DNA from: Streptomyces scabichelini
GTDB taxonomy: Bacteria; Actinomycetota; Actinomycetes; Streptomycetales; Streptomycetaceae
DNA length: 64,000 bases
Assembly (NCBI RefSeq): GCF_011045015.1
Contig: NZ_JAAKZY010000013.1
Location: forward strand, 1 to 64,000
Reading direction: 5' to 3'
Part shown: piece by piece, positions 1 to 9,342 of the stretch
Position numbering within the stretch: the stretch's first letter is position 1
Layout: every line of letters begins with the position of its first letter
Made by a program: the position numbers and the translations under genes
The notes under the pieces: generated by a model
What the model saw: only the letters and a program-made list of their open reading frames with translations
Database searches by the model: none
What the model was told of the DNA's origin: nothing

Positions 1-1
1 G

Positions 2-502
2 GGCGGGGGCTGGAGCCGGGGGCGACCCGGAGTGGCCCACATCTTCGCCTTCTGGGAGAGCCGTGCGTTCTACGACTCCTTCATGGCCCGCTCCCATGAC
101 CGGCTGGCCGCCGCGCAGTCCGGCACCTTCAAGGATCCACATATCAAACTCTTCGATCACCGGTTCGATGTGAAGATGGGTTTCGAGCCGCGCTTCACGG
201 ACGCCGACCTGGTGCGGGTGGCGCACTGCCGCGTCCACGAAGAGAGGGCCGAGCACTTCGCGCTGATGCAGGAGAAGGTGTGGAACCCGGCGATGGCCGG
301 CTCGCCGGGCATGGTGCGCGGGCTGTTCGGTGAGGCGCCCGGCCACGAGTTCCTGGTGCTGTCGATGTGGCAGTCGGCCGCCGAACACGGCAAGTACCGC
401 GCCGAGCGCGTCGAGCGCCTCGCGCTTCGGGCCCAGATCGAGGCGGACATCGCGGCCCTCGCGGGCGACATCGTGGAGCTGGAACCGAGCTGGACGGTCT
501 GA
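2..502 (+). CDS. DUF4937/YdbC-like protein, 5' end outside the window
   Basis: The frame is open to the left edge, so the true start is probably off the window; an internal GTG at 32 would give 156 aa. The protein is a small soluble alpha/beta protein rich in aromatic and charged residues (HIFAFWESRAFYDSF near the start, VELEPSW at the end), resembling the DUF4937 (YdbC-like) family, which has a ferredoxin-like dimeric alpha-beta barrel fold like monooxygenase/ABM domains. No catalytic residue can be assigned. It is followed by an 80-bp gap and a phosphatase gene on the same strand. Assignment rests on recognising the sequence style of Streptomyces homologues; function is unknown. Confidence 0.6.
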   Translation, partial: GGGWSRGRPGVAHIFAFWESRAFYDSFMARSHDRLAAAQSGTFKDPHIKLFDHRFDVKMGFEPRFTDADLVRVAHCRVHEERAEHFALMQEKVWNPAMAGSPGMVRGLFGEAPGHEFLVLSMWQSAAEHGKYRAERVERLALRAQIEADIAALAGDIVELEPSWTV

Positions 503-583
503 AGCGGGTCACGTTTGTGTGACCTACGCCGTAAGGGACCCGTACGAGTGCTCGATCCGCCCGATCCGATCTAGGGTTTTGGC

Positions 584-1243
584 ATGGCACGACCACGGCG
601 CATCGTCCTCGTCCGGCACGGCGAGTCGGCCGGCAATGCCGATGACACCGTGTACGAACGCGAACCCGATCACGCACTGGCCCTCACCGAGACGGGGTGG
701 CGGCAGGCGGAGGAGACCGGCAAGCGGTTGCGGGAGGTGTTCGGACATGAGCGCGTAAGCGTTTACGTCTCCCCGTACCGCCGTACGCACGAGACGTTCC
801 GGGCCTTCCATCTCGACCCGGACCTTGTGCGCGTACGCGAGGAGCCGCGGCTGCGCGAGCAGGACTGGGGAAACTGGCAGGACCGGGACGACGTACGCCT
901 CCAGAAGTCCTACCGCGACGCGTACGGCCACTTCTTCTACCGCTTCGCACAGGGGGAGTCCGGCGCCGATGTGTACGACCGGGTCGGCGGCTTCCTGGAG
1001 AGCCTGTTCCGCAGCTTCGAGGCGCCCGACCACCCGCCGAACGTGCTCCTGGTGACCCATGGCCTGGCCATGCGGCTGTTCTGCATGCGCTGGTTCCACT
1101 GGTCGGTCGCGGAGTTCGAGTGCCTGGTGAACCCCGGGAACGGGGAGATGCGGATGCTCGTTCTCGGTGAGGACGGAAAGTACACGCTTGACCGGCCATT
1201 CGACCGCTGGCGCGAGCCGAAGCCGTACGGAGCCACCGGATAG
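584..1243 (+). CDS. histidine phosphatase family protein
   Basis: 219 aa, ATG start. The phosphoglycerate-mutase-like RHG motif is at residues 11-13 (VRHGESAGN), with the catalytic His12 that becomes phosphorylated, and a second His in LLVTHGLAMR near residue 160 completes the active site. Family members are cytoplasmic phosphatases or mutases with varied small-molecule substrates; the length matches the single-domain type. The substrate cannot be read from the sequence. It sits 12 bp ahead of the ADP-ribosylglycohydrolase gene, suggesting co-transcription. Confidence 0.88.
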   Translation: MARPRRIVLVRHGESAGNADDTVYEREPDHALALTETGWRQAEETGKRLREVFGHERVSVYVSPYRRTHETFRAFHLDPDLVRVREEPRLREQDWGNWQDRDDVRLQKSYRDAYGHFFYRFAQGESGADVYDRVGGFLESLFRSFEAPDHPPNVLLVTHGLAMRLFCMRWFHWSVAEFECLVNPGNGEMRMLVLGEDGKYTLDRPFDRWREPKPYGATG

Positions 1244-1255
1244 GGTGGCAAGGCG

Positions 1256-2167
1256 ATGATCGCTGACTCCTCTCCTGACGGGCGCTCGGCCCGCGCCCTG
1301 GCCAGCCTGCGCGGACTCGCGGTGGGGGACGCGCTGGGCTCGCAGTTCTTCGTGCCGGAGAACTATCCGCTGCTCAAGCGCCGTGCCCTGCCCTCCGGCC
1401 CCTGGCAGTGGACCGACGACACCGAAATGGCCTGCTCCGTAGTCGCCGTTCTGGCGGCCCACCGCCGTATCGACCAGGACGAGCTGGCCCGCTCCTTCGC
1501 GGAGCACCACGACTTCGACCGGGGCTACGGGCCCGCGGTCAACCGGCTGCTGCGGCTGATCCGGGAGGGCGGCGACTGGCGCGAGCTGGCCTCGGCCCTC
1601 TTCAAGGGGCAGGGGTCGTGGGGGAACGGCGCCGCGATGCGGATCGCGCCCCTGGGTGCCTGGTACGCGGACGATCCGGAGCAGGCGACGCATCAGGCCG
1701 AGATCTCGGCGTATCCCACGCATCAGCACCGCGAGGCCGTCGTCGGCGCCATGGCCGTGGCCGCGGCGGCCGCGCTGGCAGCCGCACCGGGAGGTCCGCC
1801 CCGCCCCGAGGCGCTGCTCGACGGCGTCATCGCCCTCATGCCGCGCAGCGCCGTGGAGGCCGGCCTGCGGCGTGCCCGGGACATGCTCGACTACGACGAC
1901 GCGACGACGGTCGCCGCGGTCCTCGGCTGCGGGCGGCGTACGAGCGCGCACGACACCGTGCCTTTCGCACTCTGGTCGGCCGCGCGTGCCCTCGGCGACT
2001 ACGAGCGGGCCTTCTGGGCGACCGCCCAGGTGGGCGGGGACGTGGACACGAACTGCGCCATCGTCGGGGGTGTAGTGGCGGCAGGGAAGGCGGGCGCGCC
2101 GCCTGTGGAGTGGGCGGAACGGACCGAGGAGCTGCCGGGCTGGATGTCGGTGGAGGACGCGGCGTAG
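1256..2167 (+). CDS. ADP-ribosylglycohydrolase family protein
   Basis: 303 aa, ATG start 12 bp after the phosphatase gene. The N-terminal GLAVGDALGSQFF segment, the WTDDTEMAC metal-binding motif near residue 58, the WGNGAAMRI motif and the C-terminal GGDVDTNCAIVGG motif are the hallmarks of ADP-ribosylhydrolases (DraG/ARH fold), whose aspartates hold two Mg ions that bind ADP-ribose. The enzyme should remove ADP-ribose from a protein or small molecule in the cytoplasm. No partner ADP-ribosyltransferase is adjacent. Confidence 0.88.
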   Translation: MIADSSPDGRSARALASLRGLAVGDALGSQFFVPENYPLLKRRALPSGPWQWTDDTEMACSVVAVLAAHRRIDQDELARSFAEHHDFDRGYGPAVNRLLRLIREGGDWRELASALFKGQGSWGNGAAMRIAPLGAWYADDPEQATHQAEISAYPTHQHREAVVGAMAVAAAAALAAAPGGPPRPEALLDGVIALMPRSAVEAGLRRARDMLDYDDATTVAAVLGCGRRTSAHDTVPFALWSAARALGDYERAFWATAQVGGDVDTNCAIVGGVVAAGKAGAPPVEWAERTEELPGWMSVEDAA

Positions 2168-2455
2168 GTCTCGAACGCCTGCCGAGTGGGATGCGGCCGG
2201 GAGGTCGCCGTGCCACGGCGGTCGGCCCGTGTGAGCACCGCGTGTGCCCCGCTTCCTCCCGGCGCAAGCCTCCGTGACTGTCACAGACCTGACACAGAGG
2301 GCCCGTGCCCCGCTGCGTCGGCTGCCCCGTGGATACCCTGTGCGCCACGCCGCCCGTTGATCATCTCGGGCGTGCGCCGACAAGACACCGGTCCTTGGCC
2401 TTCCGCCGCAGCCACGTGCTCGGCGCCGCCCGTGGGCCGGTCGGGAGGGGGTCCC

Positions 2456-4219
2456 GTGTCAGACACGCCGTCCGAGGCCGAGCCGAGAGGGCCGGGAGCG
2501 GAGGATGCAGCGGTTGCCGAGGGGGGGTCCGGTGAGGGCTCCAGAGCAGCGGGCGCTGGAGGCGGTGGTGTCGGTGGACGTGCCGCCGCCCTGACCAAGA
2601 AGCCCGCCGTCGACACCGAAGAGCCCGAGGACGCCGTCCCCGCTTCCTACTCCGGCGACGGGCCCTCGGAGGACGACCCGGACGCGGAGGATGTCGACTG
2701 GGGCTACCCGGTCGCCGAGTCCGCCTGGTGGTTCGCCGACCTTCAGGCGGAGGCCCCGGCTCCCGTCCGTCCCGCCACTCTCTGGGCCGCCCTGGCCACC
2801 GGTGTGTTGAGCATGCTCCTGCTCGGCGACGGCCTGGCCATCAACCTCCTGCTCGTGGCGATACCGGCCGCGCTCGCCGCGTACTACGCCGCCCAGGCGG
2901 CCGGCCGCGGTCCGCGCCGCTGGACGCTGGTGTGGGGCGTGGGCGGCCTCGCCCTGCTGACCGTGCCGGCGCTGCGCGACGCCGACTGGCCGTCGTTCCT
3001 CGCCGTCGTGAGTGCTGTGGCCGCGGGCTCGCTCGCCCTGCACGGCGGCCGTACCTGGACCGGAGTGCTGTTCGGTCCGATCGGCCTGTACACCTCGGTT
3101 CTCACCGGCCCCGCCTGGGGCTGGCGCGGTCTGCGGGAACGGTTCGGCGGCGCCCGCGGCAGTCTGGGTCCGGTACTGCGCGCGCTCGCGGTGGCGGCGG
3201 TCCTGCTGCTGGTCTTCGGCGCGCTGTTCGCCGGGGCCGACGCCGCCTTCGCGGATCTGCTCGGCGGCCTCATGCCGGACGCCTCCGTTTCCGGCGGCCC
3301 CTGGCGCGTCGTGCTGCTGGTGCTCGGCCTGGTGGGAGCGCTGGCGGCGGCACACACGGCCGCAGCGCCCGTTCAGTGGGACCGTGTCGAGGTGCCCCCC
3401 GGCCGGGCCCGTGGCCGTGTCGAATGGGCGCTGCCCCTGATCGTGCTCGTCGTGCTCTTCGCGGCCTTCAACGCCGTCCAGCTCGCGGTCCTGTTCGGCG
3501 GATACGACGCGGTGCTGGAGAAGACCGGCCAGACGTACGCGGAGTACGCACGCCAGGGCTTCTGGCAGCTGCTCCTGGTCACGCTGCTCACCCTGCTCGT
3601 CATCGTCTTCGCCCTGCGCTGGGCCCCGCGCGACGGTGCGCGCGACCGGACGCTCGTCCGCGTCGTCCTGGGAACTCTCTGTGTTCTCGCGCTCGTTGTC
3701 GTGGCATCGGCGGTTCGACGTATGGACATGTACGTGGAGGCGTATGGACTGACGCGGCTGAGGATCTCGGTGGTGGCCGTGGAGCTCTGGCTCGGCCTGG
3801 TCATCGTGCTCATCATGGCGGCCGGCGTATGGGGCGCCCGCTGGCTGCCGCGCTCCGTGATGGCCAGTGCCGCCGTGGGTGTGCTCGCCTTCGGGTTCCT
3901 GTCGCCGGACGCCTTGATCGCCGAGCGCAACGTCGAGCGGTACGAGGTCACGAGCAAGGAGGGCGAGGGCAAGTTCGACCTCGGCTACGCGCGCGGCCTG
4001 TCCGCGGACGCCGTACCGGCTCTCGACAAGCTCGCGGAGCCACTGCGTTCCTGTGCGCTCGAGTCCATCGCGAAGGACGTGGAGAAGGAGAACAAGCCCT
4101 GGTACGCCACCAGTTGGGGCGAGGCCCGTGCCCGGAGCATCCTCGAGGACCGGCCGCTGTTGGACGAGGCGGAGCGGAGCGAGTGCTATCGCGTGCATGA
4201 CGAGCTCCTGTACCGCTAA
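2456..4219 (+). CDS. DUF4153/DUF4173 multi-pass membrane protein
   Basis: 587 aa from GTG 2456 (VSDTPSEAEPRG). This start is preferred over upstream in-frame codons because the upstream translation is low-complexity. The first ~110 residues are acidic and probably cytosolic. About 11-12 hydrophobic helices follow, then a C-terminal soluble tail with conserved-looking LRSCALESI and SWGEARARSIL segments. The motif YAEYARQGFWQLL is typical of the DUF4173 family. The role is unknown. It ends at a strong hairpin shared with the convergent MFS gene. Confidence 0.75.
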   Translation: MSDTPSEAEPRGPGAEDAAVAEGGSGEGSRAAGAGGGGVGGRAAALTKKPAVDTEEPEDAVPASYSGDGPSEDDPDAEDVDWGYPVAESAWWFADLQAEAPAPVRPATLWAALATGVLSMLLLGDGLAINLLLVAIPAALAAYYAAQAAGRGPRRWTLVWGVGGLALLTVPALRDADWPSFLAVVSAVAAGSLALHGGRTWTGVLFGPIGLYTSVLTGPAWGWRGLRERFGGARGSLGPVLRALAVAAVLLLVFGALFAGADAAFADLLGGLMPDASVSGGPWRVVLLVLGLVGALAAAHTAAAPVQWDRVEVPPGRARGRVEWALPLIVLVVLFAAFNAVQLAVLFGGYDAVLEKTGQTYAEYARQGFWQLLLVTLLTLLVIVFALRWAPRDGARDRTLVRVVLGTLCVLALVVVASAVRRMDMYVEAYGLTRLRISVVAVELWLGLVIVLIMAAGVWGARWLPRSVMASAAVGVLAFGFLSPDALIAERNVERYEVTSKEGEGKFDLGYARGLSADAVPALDKLAEPLRSCALESIAKDVEKENKPWYATSWGEARARSILEDRPLLDEAERSECYRVHDELLYR

Positions 4220-4234
4220 GGCGCGGAACATACC

Positions 4235-4279
4235 GAGAAGGCCGGACCGGCGTCCCCCGGGACGCGGTCCGGCCTTCTC
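4235..4279. terminator. bidirectional intrinsic terminator
   Basis: A near-perfect 21-bp stem (GAGAAGGCCGGACC... pairing with ...GGTCCGGCCTTCTC) with a 2-nt centre lies between two convergent genes, the DUF4153/4173 gene and the MFS gene. Confidence 0.85.
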
Positions 4280-4292
4280 GTCGGTGTCGGCG

Positions 4293-5840
4293 TCAGCCTC
4301 CGGCAGGCCCCGCGGTGCCCGCGAGAGCGTCGAGGTCGCTCTTGCGGACGCGGATCACCAACGCGGCGACGGCCAGCGCCAGTACGGCCATCGCGGCGGC
4401 CGGGATGAAGGCGGTGGATATGCCCTGGGCCAGCACCTCACCGCCCCAGGGAGCGGGCAGCTGCTGCGTCTGCGCGAACTCCGCCTTCTGCTCGGGCGAG
4501 GCGTTCGCCATGAACGCGGGCAGTTGTTTCTCCGCCTCGTCACGGCTCGCCGAGCCGAAGACCGTGGTCAGGATGGCGAGGCCGAGCGAACCGCCCACCT
4601 GCTGCGTGACGTTGAGCAGCCCGGACGCGGCGCCCGCCTCGTGCTGGGCGACACCGGAGACCGCGGTGAGCGTCAGCGTCACGAAGTTCAGACCCATGCC
4701 GAAGCCGAACACCAGCATCGGGCCGAGGACCCCGCCGGCGTACGAGCTGTCCGGGCTGATGAAGGTCTGCCAGCCGAGCCCGATCACGGCGAGCGCCGAG
4801 CCGACGGTCATGAACGGCTTCGGGCCGAGTACGGGGAGCAACCGCTGGGACAGACCCGCACCGAACGCGATCGCGACCGTTACCGGAAGGAAGGCCAGGC
4901 CCGCCTCGATCGGCGTGTAGTCCAGCACGTTCTGCACGAAGAGCACGATGAAGAAGAACATGCCGAACATCGCCGCGGCCAGGCTCAGCATGATCACATA
5001 CGTGCCCGAGCGGTTGCGGTCGGCGAACATGCGCAGCGGCGTGATCGGTTCCTTGGCGCGGGTCTCGATCAGTCCGAAGGCCAGCAGCAGGACCGCCGCA
5101 GCTCCGAAGGACCCGATGGTGAGGCTGTCCCGCCAGCCTTCCTCCGAGGCCCGGATGAAGCCGTAGACGAGGGACGCCATGCCGGCCGTCGAGGTCAGCG
5201 CGCCCGCGACGTCGAAGCGCCCTGGATGCCGCTCGGACTCGCTGATGTAGAGCGGCGTGAGGAAGGCGATCAGCAGGCCGATGGGTACGTTGACGAAGAG
5301 CACCCAGCGCCAGTCGAGCCACTCGGTGAGCATGCCGCCGGCCAGCAGACCGATGGCGCCGCCGCCGGCCGAGACCGCGGCGAAGACACCGAGCGCCTTG
5401 TTGCGTTCGGGGCCTTCGGGGAAGGTCGTGGTGATGAGGGCCAGTGCGGTGGGCGACGCGATCGCGCCACCCACGCCTTGAAGGGCGCGTGCGGCCAGCA
5501 GCTGCCAGGGTTCCTGGGCGAAGCCGCCGAGCATCGAGGCAAGCGTGAAGAGCAGGATGCCGATCATGAAGACCCGGCGCCGGCCGAGGATGTCGCCGGC
5601 CCGGCCGCCGAGCAGCAGCAGGCCGCCGAAGGTGAGCGTGTACGCGCTGACGACCCATGTGAGATCGGTCGTGGAGAACTTGAGCGCGTCTTGAATGTGC
5701 GGGAGTGCGATGTTCACAATCGTCGCATCGAGTACCACCATGAGTTGGCAGGCCGCGATGACGGTGAGCGCGATGCCGGGACGCCCCTCCCGGCGGGCTT
5801 TCCCTGGTTTCTGGTCCTGAGTCAGTTGAGAGGTTGTCAC
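4293..5840 (-). CDS. DHA2-type (14-TMS) MFS drug efflux transporter
   Basis: 515 aa from GTG 5840, which has a GGGGGAC ribosome site just upstream; a GTG five codons further out is possible. The protein has fourteen predicted hydrophobic segments. MFS motif A-like GRAGDILGRRRVF lies after the second helix, and the DHA2 signature LDATIVNIALP is in the first helix. The family exports drugs or metabolites by proton antiport. It is divergently arranged with a TetR gene, and two palindromes fill the shared promoter region, so TetR repression relieved by a transported ligand is the likely control. Confidence 0.9.
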   Translation of the reverse strand: MTTSQLTQDQKPGKARREGRPGIALTVIAACQLMVVLDATIVNIALPHIQDALKFSTTDLTWVVSAYTLTFGGLLLLGGRAGDILGRRRVFMIGILLFTLASMLGGFAQEPWQLLAARALQGVGGAIASPTALALITTTFPEGPERNKALGVFAAVSAGGGAIGLLAGGMLTEWLDWRWVLFVNVPIGLLIAFLTPLYISESERHPGRFDVAGALTSTAGMASLVYGFIRASEEGWRDSLTIGSFGAAAVLLLAFGLIETRAKEPITPLRMFADRNRSGTYVIMLSLAAAMFGMFFFIVLFVQNVLDYTPIEAGLAFLPVTVAIAFGAGLSQRLLPVLGPKPFMTVGSALAVIGLGWQTFISPDSSYAGGVLGPMLVFGFGMGLNFVTLTLTAVSGVAQHEAGAASGLLNVTQQVGGSLGLAILTTVFGSASRDEAEKQLPAFMANASPEQKAEFAQTQQLPAPWGGEVLAQGISTAFIPAAAMAVLALAVAALVIRVRKSDLDALAGTAGPAGG

Positions 5841-5864
5841 TATTGGGTCCCCCACAAGTACGTT

Positions 5865-5884
5865 AGTGAACGCTCGCGTTCACT
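5865..5884. promoter_or_regulatory. TetR operator 1 (palindrome)
   Basis: AGTGAACGCTCGCGTTCACT has perfect 9-bp arms and a 2-bp centre, 25 bp upstream of the MFS start. Confidence 0.75.
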
Positions 5885-5909
5885 GTCGCGTCAACGTTAG
5901 TGAGTCCCC

Positions 5910-5935
5910 TTCAGTGAACGCAAGCGTTCACTGAA
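5910..5935. promoter_or_regulatory. TetR operator 2 (palindrome)
   Basis: A perfect inverted repeat with 12-bp arms (TTCAGTGAACGC and its complement) around AA. Its core matches operator 1 (AGTGAACGC). Centres are about 48 bp apart, between the MFS gene and the TetR gene. Confidence 0.78.
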
Positions 5936-6011
5936 TCGCTTTCGTGTCGCGTCACCAGACCGCTCGCTTTCCCCGAAGATCCCGCTCCCCCCGCACAACG
6001 GAGATACTCAG

Positions 6012-6635
6012 ATGGCTACTTCGCGCTTGACGGCCGCACCCGCTCAGTCGGCCTCCCTGCGTCGGCGCGGTGCCGTACTCGAACGCGCGATCCTCGAGGC
6101 CGCGCTCGATCAGCTCGGCACGGTCGGCTGGAACGGCCTCACGATGGAGGGCGTCGCCGCGGGCGCCCAGACCGGCAAGGCCGCGGTCTACCGTCGCTGG
6201 CCGTCCAAGGAGGACCTCGTCGTCGACGCGCTCCGGGCCGGACTGCCGTCCCTCGAGGACGCGCCCGACCTCGGGAGCGTGCGCGAGGAACTCCTGGATC
6301 TGTGCCGCCGGATACGTGAGGCGATGTACTCGCGTTCCGGGTTCGCCGTCCGCTCGGTGCTTTACGAGTGCGACTTCAGCATGGCCGAACGCTTTCATGC
6401 GGTGATCCTCGAAGGGGTCGTGGAGCCAGGGGCGCGGCTGGTCCAGGAAGTCGTTCGCCGTGGGATCGCACGGGGAGAGGTACGCCCCGATGCCGCGAAC
6501 GGGTACGTCTTCGACGCCATTCCGGCGATGCTGATGTACCGCTCCAAGGTGTGCGCCAGCGAATGGAACGAGCAGGATCTGGAAGAGATGGTCGACCAGT
6601 TGATGGTGCCGCTGCTGCGGCGGAGCGGAACGTGA
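6012..6635 (+). CDS. TetR/AcrR family repressor of the adjacent MFS gene
   Basis: 207 aa, ATG start. The N-terminal TetR helix-turn-helix spans roughly residues 22-68 (AILEAALDQLGTVGWNGLTM then AAVYRRWPSKEDLV). The C-terminal helices would form the ligand pocket and dimer interface. Divergence from the efflux gene and the paired palindromes between them point to autoregulation and repression of the transporter. The ligand is not predictable. Confidence 0.9.
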   Translation: MATSRLTAAPAQSASLRRRGAVLERAILEAALDQLGTVGWNGLTMEGVAAGAQTGKAAVYRRWPSKEDLVVDALRAGLPSLEDAPDLGSVREELLDLCRRIREAMYSRSGFAVRSVLYECDFSMAERFHAVILEGVVEPGARLVQEVVRRGIARGEVRPDAANGYVFDAIPAMLMYRSKVCASEWNEQDLEEMVDQLMVPLLRRSGT

Positions 6636-6740
6636 CCTGATGCCGGTGGCACCGACGAGCGCTGTCCGACGCGCCGCTCTGGTCGCTTGGGGAAACCTGG
6701 GTGTCGCGCGGGGTTCCGGGCGGCGTAGTCTGGTGCCGCC

Positions 6741-7442
6741 ATGGCCTACGAAGCACCCACTCACACCGTCGAGCGCTCCTTGCGCGCCACCACTGGAGCG
6801 AAGGTCATTGCCGGTGTCGACGAGGTGGGACGCGGCGCGTGGGCCGGCCCGGTCACCGTCTGTGCGGCGGTCACGGGACTGCGCCGCCCGCCCGAAGGCC
6901 TCACCGACTCCAAGCTCCTCACCGTCAAGCGACGCACCAAGCTTGCCGAGGAGCTCACCAAGTGGGTGACGTCGTACGCCCTGGGGCACGCATCTCCGGA
7001 GGAGATCGACGACCTGGGGATGACGGCGGCGCTGCGGCTCGCCGCCGGGCGTGCTCTGGAAGCCCTGCCGGTGCGCCCCGACGCGATCATCCTCGACGGA
7101 AAGTACGACTATCTCGGCACTCCATGGCGGGTCCGTCCGGTCATCAAGGGCGACCTGACGTGCGTGGCCGTATCGGCGGCCTCGGTGATCGCCAAGGTCG
7201 AACGCGACAAAATGATGGCCGAACTGGGCATCGAACATGCAGACTTCGGTTTTGCGACCAACGCCGGGTATCCGTCACCGGTGCACAAGGCCGCGCTGGA
7301 GTTGCGGGGCCCCACCCCGTACCACCGGCTGTCGTGGGCGTATCTTGATGCGCTGCCCCAGTGGCGGCACCTCAAGAAGGCCCGCAGCTGGGCGGACGGA
7401 AGCGTTCCGGAGATCGAGGGGCAGCTCGGCCTCGACTTCTGA
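6741..7442 (+). CDS. rnhB: ribonuclease HII
   Basis: 233 aa. Motif [14 protein letters not shown] places the catalytic Asp27-Glu28 pair; further active-site acidic residues lie in ILDGKYDYL and in the VERDKMM helix. The enzyme cleaves the RNA strand of RNA-DNA hybrids and nicks 5' of single ribonucleotides embedded in DNA. The length is normal for the family. It is followed on the same strand by a conserved Streptomyces gene of unknown function. Confidence 0.95.
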   Translation: MAYEAPTHTVERSLRATTGAKVIAGVDEVGRGAWAGPVTVCAAVTGLRRPPEGLTDSKLLTVKRRTKLAEELTKWVTSYALGHASPEEIDDLGMTAALRLAAGRALEALPVRPDAIILDGKYDYLGTPWRVRPVIKGDLTCVAVSAASVIAKVERDKMMAELGIEHADFGFATNAGYPSPVHKAALELRGPTPYHRLSWAYLDALPQWRHLKKARSWADGSVPEIEGQLGLDF

Positions 7443-7510
7443 CGGTTCCGCTCGCATTCATGTGCCACCCGCCGACGCGAGTCGCACCGGCGTTTGATAA
7501 AAATCAGCTC

Positions 7511-8140
7511 ATGCCTCTCATTCCCGAGGAGCCTCAGATTCACGAGAGTGCCCAGGGTCCCCGCGCCACTCCGGCCAACGGCCGCAACGCGCCGACCCCC
7601 CGCCCCGTACCCGGTCCCCGTCCCGCGGCTCCGCCGCGTCCCGGTCGTCCGGGTGCCGTTCGGCCGATGCCGCCGGCGCAACGCGCGCCGCGCGACACGG
7701 CTGTGGCCAAGCCGGAGCCGTCCGCTCCGGTGGCCCCCGCCGCTCCCTCGACTCCGCAGATCCAGCTGATCCCGGCTTCGGCCGAGGGCGCGCTGGACGC
7801 CGCCGAGGAAGCGGTCGATCTGCTTCTCGAATCGGGCCGTGCCCCTGGTGATGTGCTGGTGATCACCACCGGCGAGCCGCACCCGTGGGCCGCGCACGAG
7901 TTGTCCTTCGGCGAGGCCGCGTATTGGGCGCAGCACGACGCGGGCGACGACGTCTTCTACGCCGACGCCTCCGCCGCCGGTCGTGCCGCGTCCCGTCCCG
8001 TGGTCGTCGTCGCTGTCAACGGCGGTCCGGACGCTGCCGCCGCCACCGCCCTGCCGCTGGCCCTCGGTCGAGCCGGCGCCCTGCTGATCGTCTGCGGCGA
8101 CCCGCAGAAGATCAACTCGGTACTGGGTGCGGGGGTCTGA
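7511..8140 (+). CDS. conserved hypothetical protein with Pro/Ala-rich N-terminus
   Basis: 209 aa from ATG 7511 (MPLIPEEPQ), chosen because upstream in-frame sequence overlaps rnhB. Residues ~20-85 are Pro/Ala/Arg-rich and probably disordered. The C-terminal ~110 residues (VLVITTGEPHPWAAHEL ... RPVVVVAVNGG ... GALLIVCGDP) look like a compact alpha/beta domain, faintly reminiscent of the last domain of UvrD-type helicases. It has no Walker motif, so it is not a helicase itself. Similar genes recur beside rnhB in Streptomyces; no function is claimed. Confidence 0.65.
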   Translation: MPLIPEEPQIHESAQGPRATPANGRNAPTPRPVPGPRPAAPPRPGRPGAVRPMPPAQRAPRDTAVAKPEPSAPVAPAAPSTPQIQLIPASAEGALDAAEEAVDLLLESGRAPGDVLVITTGEPHPWAAHELSFGEAAYWAQHDAGDDVFYADASAAGRAASRPVVVVAVNGGPDAAAATALPLALGRAGALLIVCGDPQKINSVLGAGV

Positions 8141-8143
8141 GAA

Positions 8144-8171
8144 CACCCCGCTTTCTTGAGGAAGCGGGGTG
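8144..8171 (+). terminator. intrinsic terminator
   Basis: The stem CACCCCGCTT / AAGCGGGGTG, with a short loop, begins 4 bp after the stop codon of the upstream gene. Confidence 0.75.
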
Positions 8172-8496
8172 CAGCCGCGGCGGCGTGTGCACGGTGGACG
8201 ATTTGACGTGTGCCCGTGCGGGGATGCGGCGGTGTGGGCGTCCTGAGGTGACGCGGCCCAATCCATGGCTCCATGCGGACGTTCTGTCCATGCGGAGTTC
8301 TGGGGTGGTTTTCGTATGCCCCAGGGGGTCTGCTGGTCACATGCCTTCGTGGGGCGTGGTGCCGTCGGGCTTCACGCCGCGCGGGCGCGGGGCTTGCACT
8401 CGTGGCTCGGCGAGGCAGACGTCAAGGACCGTGGTGACGGTGGGCTGATGCTGCGGGATGGACCCGGCCGCCCGGTCCGACGGTGGCGTTCGCCGC
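8172..8496. other. intergenic stretch, no gene seen
   Basis: 325 bp between two convergent genes. The short frames present lack a convincing start, ribosome site or codon bias. I see no RNA family or promoter that I recognise. Confidence 0.4.
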
Positions 8497-9123
8497 TCAG
8501 CGGGCGGCCGCGCGGCGCAGCACATCCGAGGCGGCACCTCCGGTGCGCTGCTGGGGCGTATCGGCCGCGGCGAAGGACTCGAAGGACTCCGGCGGTGAGT
8601 CCGCGTTGGGGCGGCGACCGCCGCGCCCCTCGCCCAGCACCTGCCAGCCGTCACTCGTCAGCGTGATGTACGCCCCGCAGCGCAGCCCGTGCAGCGTGCA
8701 CGCGTCCCGCAGCCCCCACATCCACGCCCCGTCCTCCTCCGTCCAACGCGCGTCGCCCTCACGGCAGTAGAGCAGCACGGCCGTACGCACCGGGGTGCGG
8801 CGTCGCAGGTCGTGCGGAATGACCCGGCGCAGCTGTGCGAGCAGCGCATTGCGGAACATCCAGCCGTCCGCCGGAGCCGGACGCCGGGTGAACGAGGCGC
8901 TCGCCTTCAGCCGTTCCTCGGCATCGAGGACGGCCACGACCGCGGTCGTGGGCCGCGGCTGATGCCGGGAGTGCAGCCCGCTGACAACCTCACGTGGACT
9001 GCGCAGCAGCGGAATCCCCGCGGCGGCCCACTCGGCGGGTTCGAGCATCCGGGCCAGTGAGTTGGCGGACGCGGCGGACGTCGGCATCGATGCCGCCGAG
9101 GACGGAGCGAATCCGAAGGTCAC
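8497..9123 (-). CDS. conserved hypothetical protein
   Basis: 208 aa from GTG 9123 (VTFGFAPSS), preceded by AAGGGAGG as a good ribosome site. The start is therefore placed about 46 codons inside the maximal frame. The middle (EEDGAWMWGLRDACTLHGLRCGAYITL) is predicted to be an alpha/beta domain with several Trp and Cys residues. The N-terminal 40 residues are Ala/Ser-rich. I do not recognise a family. It lies convergent to the rnhB-side gene and downstream of recQ on the same strand, with a 219-bp gap. Confidence 0.65.
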   Translation of the reverse strand: MTFGFAPSSAASMPTSAASANSLARMLEPAEWAAAGIPLLRSPREVVSGLHSRHQPRPTTAVVAVLDAEERLKASASFTRRPAPADGWMFRNALLAQLRRVIPHDLRRRTPVRTAVLLYCREGDARWTEEDGAWMWGLRDACTLHGLRCGAYITLTSDGWQVLGEGRGGRRPNADSPPESFESFAAADTPQQRTGGAASDVLRRAAAR

Positions 9124-9342
9124 GGTCCTCCCTTCGGCTACGCGCCCACACTGCGGGCGGGGGTCGGACTGGGGAGCGCACCGCGGCACAGCCCTACCGG
9201 GCCTCGGACGGGCCGCGCGGGGCGCGACTCCAATTCTTCCTGTCGAACTTGATTGCGGCAACGAGCAATCAGAGCCACCGACCGTTATCTGGCGATGCGT
9301 CTCCTATATCCCTGCCCAGGGCCCTCCAAGGCCACGCCCGAG

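Noticed and set aside
8172..8496. small RNA or gene in the gap after 8140
   Set aside because: No hairpin apart from the terminator at 8144 and no frame with a ribosome site.
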